From Akkermansia sp. (GTDB lineage: Bacteria > Verrucomicrobiota > Verrucomicrobiia > Verrucomicrobiales > Akkermansiaceae): a stretch of DNA of 7,249 nt. Position 1 is the first letter of the stretch; each line of letters starts with the position of its first letter. A model generated the notes under the pieces. It had not been told where the DNA came from and did not search any database. It was given only the letters and a program-made list of their open reading frames with translations. Of this stretch, positions 5,134-7,249 are shown one piece after another. The stretch covers positions 1-7,249 of the forward strand of contig JAFZGH010000190.1 in assembly GCA_017555465.1 (NCBI GenBank), written 5' to 3'. Position numbers and translations under genes: made by a program.

Positions 5134-7164
5134 ATGAAACTCCCCGAAAAAGTACGTGTAGGTGAAAAGCTCTCGGCGCGTTGGCTCAATCAGGTGGTCG
5201 ATTGCTTAAAAGAGCTGGGTAAGGCGTCCAATGTTGGCAGCGGTACTTCTACCTCCAGCATTGAGTACTCAGGCTCTGATTATCGTGATACCAAGTATCG
5301 TGGTACAGGTGGCACGGATTTACAGGAGTTCAGGGTTTACCCATTCCAGCTGCGATTGAAGCCTAAACAGCTCTGCGATGTAAGTGCCGATGGCAGCTGG
5401 CCGAAGATTGCCCAGATGAAAGTCGGTGCGATTGTCGATTACATGGGCAAGACTCATGCCGTTCCTGAAGACCAGACTCTCTACGATTACACCGAGGGCT
5501 GGGTAGATATCGGCGAGTTTACCGAGGCTCTTCAAAAGGCTTTTTGCGTTATCACGCAGAACTACAAGGGCGAGATAACCAAGGTCGAGATTAAGAAAGA
5601 GGAAGAGAAGTTCGTTCCCTGGGGCAAGACTGATGCTAACGCCAAGGGAGAGGGTAAGCTTTCCGTTTTCATTGGCTCATACCAGCTTAAACGAGTGGAG
5701 GAGGTCAACCGAGCCCATATCTATCAGGCTCACTCGGGTACGCTGGACTTGCAGACTGTACAGGTTGAAAAGCTCTTTGATGCAGACGAAGAAGCAAAGG
5801 ATGCCCCCGCTGGCAGCGGCTCTGGGGCTGGTTCTGCTGCTGAATCTGACAATTACTACACAGCCGGGGAAAGTGAAGAATACGAGAGCAAGCCCGCCGG
5901 GTTATTCCGCAAGCGAGACGAGCATCTTTTCATCTTCAAGAAACTTATCTGCTGTGAGGGGCTGAGCCTTGAGGATGGAAAGAATCTGAAAATCAAGCTT
6001 CGCAGAGCCAATTCCGTATGGCCTGATGGCAGCGGATCACAAGAATCTCTGGCTGATGATGAACCTGTCATCACCCTTGGTGGCGTTGAGGATATCGTGT
6101 TCAACAAAGAGATTCTGATGCCCTTGATTGAGTCTGGCATCATTAAGATGCCCTATGCCGATACGCTCAAGGAAACAACTGGTGTCATTTCCGGGCTGGA
6201 AGTTCGATATGCTCCGGCTGTTCGTGAGGATGATGGCTCCGTTACCTTTCTAGGCGAAGATGGCTCACGGCTTCCCCAAGGCGGGGCAAATAATCCGGCT
6301 GGTGGCTCGGCTTCCGGTTCTGCTGATGGGCCTTATATCAATCAGATTGTGGAGGGTGTCATCCACCTGACTATTCCGATATTCGTGGATGAGTTTTCGG
6401 CTTCTTTGTCACAGTCAGCTTCGGAAAGCAACTCCGCTTCAAACTCTGCTTCTGAGCCGGGCTATGATACGGAAAGCGATAGCGATTCCTATTTCCCCTC
6501 AATCGGGGAATCAGAATCTGCTTCAGCAAGCGCCTCCGATTCAGCCTGCGCTTCTGCGAGTGAGTCTGCTAGTGGTAGTGGTTCTGCTTCAGGTTCAGCC
6601 AGCGCATCCGCTTCCGGCTCTTCTTCTGGTTCTGATATCGCTTCTGCTTCTGACATTGCTTCCGGCTCTGACGTTTCTTCTGATTCTGTAGCAGGTTCTT
6701 CTTCCTCTGGCCCAACTGGTGGTTCATCTTCTTCCGGCGAGGGTTCGACCGGGGGAGGCTCTGTTCCCGGCGAGGGTTCTGTACCGGGTGGAGGCTCTAT
6801 CCCCGGAGGTGGTTCTATTCCTGGGGGCAGCAGTTCTTCGGGTTCTTCCGGCGGCATGTCCTGCGGTTGTGACTGCGAGACGAAGCTGGCCGAGATGCAA
6901 GCCAAGATTGAGGCCTTGGAATCTCGCATCGCTGACCTTGAGAAGAACAAGACCGAATGCAACTGCAAGTGTGGCGACTTGCTCGCCCAGATTCAGGCGG
7001 CTGTAGCAGCTGAAGCTCAGACCATCGCCAATAGCATCAATTACGAAGTCTCGGTCAATGGTGCGGTCGTGACTACCACGGAATACGGCACGATTGTTGC
7101 TGATACAGCGGGCTCAGTTACAGCTAACGGAGCAAGTGCTTCTTCCAACATTCACTACCAATAA
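5134..7164 (+). CDS. Large Ser/Gly-rich phage tail or fibre-like structural protein
   Basis: This 676-residue protein has no family I can name. It begins with KVRVGEKLSARWLNQVVDCL, resembling the short N-terminal motif (V..G..L.A.WLN) common at the start of phage virion proteins. Apparent domains at about 1-222, 253-382 and 400-420 are separated by Ser/Gly/Ala-rich inserts at about 226-240 and 383-399. Residues 421-575 are almost wholly Ser, Ala, Gly, Asp and Glu, ending in (V/I)PG(E/G)GS repeats. Then comes CGCDC (577-581), a roughly 27-residue coiled coil (KLAEMQAKIEALESRIADLE) and CNCKC (609-613). The C-terminal ~60 residues look beta-rich (NYEVSVNGAVVTTTEYGTIV). It lacks a signal peptide and membrane spans. 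In this position it could be a tail fibre, tip or adhesin presented on the virion; that role is inferred. A cell-surface protein is less likely given the tail context. Confidence 0.68.
   Translation: MKLPEKVRVGEKLSARWLNQVVDCLKELGKASNVGSGTSTSSIEYSGSDYRDTKYRGTGGTDLQEFRVYPFQLRLKPKQLCDVSADGSWPKIAQMKVGAIVDYMGKTHAVPEDQTLYDYTEGWVDIGEFTEALQKAFCVITQNYKGEITKVEIKKEEEKFVPWGKTDANAKGEGKLSVFIGSYQLKRVEEVNRAHIYQAHSGTLDLQTVQVEKLFDADEEAKDAPAGSGSGAGSAAESDNYYTAGESEEYESKPAGLFRKRDEHLFIFKKLICCEGLSLEDGKNLKIKLRRANSVWPDGSGSQESLADDEPVITLGGVEDIVFNKEILMPLIESGIIKMPYADTLKETTGVISGLEVRYAPAVREDDGSVTFLGEDGSRLPQGGANNPAGGSASGSADGPYINQIVEGVIHLTIPIFVDEFSASLSQSASESNSASNSASEPGYDTESDSDSYFPSIGESESASASASDSACASASESASGSGSASGSASASASGSSSGSDIASASDIASGSDVSSDSVAGSSSSGPTGGSSSSGEGSTGGGSVPGEGSVPGGGSIPGGGSIPGGSSSSGSSGGMSCGCDCETKLAEMQAKIEALESRIADLEKNKTECNCKCGDLLAQIQAAVAAEAQTIANSINYEVSVNGAVVTTTEYGTIVADTAGSVTANGASASSNIHYQ
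6394..6858 (+). repeat. Ser/Ala/Gly low-complexity coding tract
   Basis: Residues about 421-575 of the 676-residue protein alternate Ser with Ala, Gly, Asp or Glu, as in ESASASASDSACASASES. The nucleotide sequence is not a simple microsatellite: all six serine codons occur and neighbouring codons differ, so the composition seems held at protein level. It is probably an extended flexible stalk between the N-terminal body and the coiled-coil/C-terminal tip. Confidence 0.85.
6763..6834 (+). repeat. Four tandem 18-base units encoding (V/I)PG(E/G)GS
   Basis: Four consecutive hexapeptides are encoded: VPGEGS, VPGGGS, IPGGGS and IPGGSS. Related GEGS and TGGGS units lie just before them. The units differ at synonymous positions (for example GTTCCCGGC, GTACCGGGT, ATCCCCGGA, ATTCCTGGG), so the array is either old or kept by selection on the protein. 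It forms the last part of the stalk before the cysteine-flanked coiled coil. Confidence 0.8.
6862..6972 (+). other. Coiled coil bracketed by CxCxC clusters (region within the 676-residue protein)
   Basis: Residues 577-613 read CGCDC, then ETKLAEMQAKIEALESRIA and DLEKNKTE, then CNCKC. The middle shows heptad spacing of Leu, Met and Ile (L585, M588, I592, L595, I599, L602). The symmetrical cysteine clusters could cross-link chains of a parallel oligomer or bind metal; sequence alone cannot decide. CGCDCETKL also resembles the start of the next gene, MACNCENIDM. Confidence 0.65.
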
Positions 7165-7176
7165 TTTGTCCCCGCC

Positions 7177-7249
7177 ATGGCTTGCAACTGTGAAAACATC
7201 GACATGAACAGCATCCGCGCCGCTGTCCGACAACTCCTCTGGCAGCGGG
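7177..7249 (+). CDS. Start of a downstream phage gene, truncated by the window edge
   Basis: Twenty-four codons are visible: MACNCENIDMNSIRAAVRQLLWQR, open to the edge. It starts 12 nt after the previous stop, on the same strand, so it is probably in the same operon. The N-terminal CNC cluster echoes the cysteine clusters near the end of the preceding protein. No function can be assigned. There is no Shine-Dalgarno before the ATG (upstream TTTGTCCCCGCC), as for the other genes of this module. Confidence 0.6.
   Translation, partial: MACNCENIDMNSIRAAVRQLLWQR

Noticed and set aside
6489..6968. 159-codon - strand frame rich in Pro and Glu with tandem PPPGIEP-like repeats
   Set aside because: It is the antisense reading of the Ser/Gly repeat tract; the apparent repeats are only the complement of the PGGGS units.
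1..7249. CRISPR arrays, tRNA or rRNA genes, insertion sequences, integrase or attachment sites
   Set aside because: Searching by eye on both strands showed no regularly spaced repeats, no cloverleaf-like sequence, no terminal inverted repeats and no recombinase or transposase motif.

Overview
The window reads as a bacterial chromosome or prophage segment in which a carbohydrate-active enzyme gene lies directly next to a phage tail-morphogenesis module. All genes run on the + strand. The enzyme is a GH123-type (DUF4091) glycoside hydrolase of the kind found in mucin- and glycan-degrading gut bacteria. That, the balanced base composition and the near-absence of Shine-Dalgarno sequences would fit a Verrucomicrobiota host such as Akkermansia. 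The host assignment is an inference from protein character, not a database result.

Layout: (1) The C-terminal part of the GH123-like gene runs from the left edge to 1067 and is followed by a strong intrinsic terminator (1101-1133). (2) A short spacer ends in an 18-base inverted repeat that contains the start codon of the next gene. (3) A 139-codon gene (1162-1581) overlaps, in the -1 frame, an open frame that ends at 1790, inside the start of the tape measure gene. The overlap contains a perfect X XXY YYZ slippery heptamer, CCCAAAC (1557-1563), in the correct frame, and a predicted RNA stem begins 6 nt downstream. This is the lambda G/GT arrangement: a tail assembly chaperone made in a short form and a frameshifted long form (about 209 residues). 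No contiguous ORF shows the T-like part. (4) An 808-residue tape measure protein follows (1783-4209). (5) Next is a 297-residue protein of unknown family with an acidic/Ser/Gly insert (4234-5127). (6) A 676-residue structural protein (5134-7164) carries a long Ser/Ala/Gly tract, PGGGS-type repeats and a short coiled coil bracketed by CxCxC clusters. (7) The first 24 codons of another gene start at 7177 and run off the right edge.

Functionally, the chaperone pair would coat the tape measure protein, the tape measure would set tail length, and the downstream proteins would form the distal tail, baseplate or fibre. The genes are almost contiguous (8-nt overlap, then 24-, 6- and 12-nt gaps), which suggests one late transcript. 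No integrase, attachment site, tRNA, CRISPR array or insertion sequence is visible. The window therefore does not show whether the hydrolase is a flanking host gene or phage cargo.
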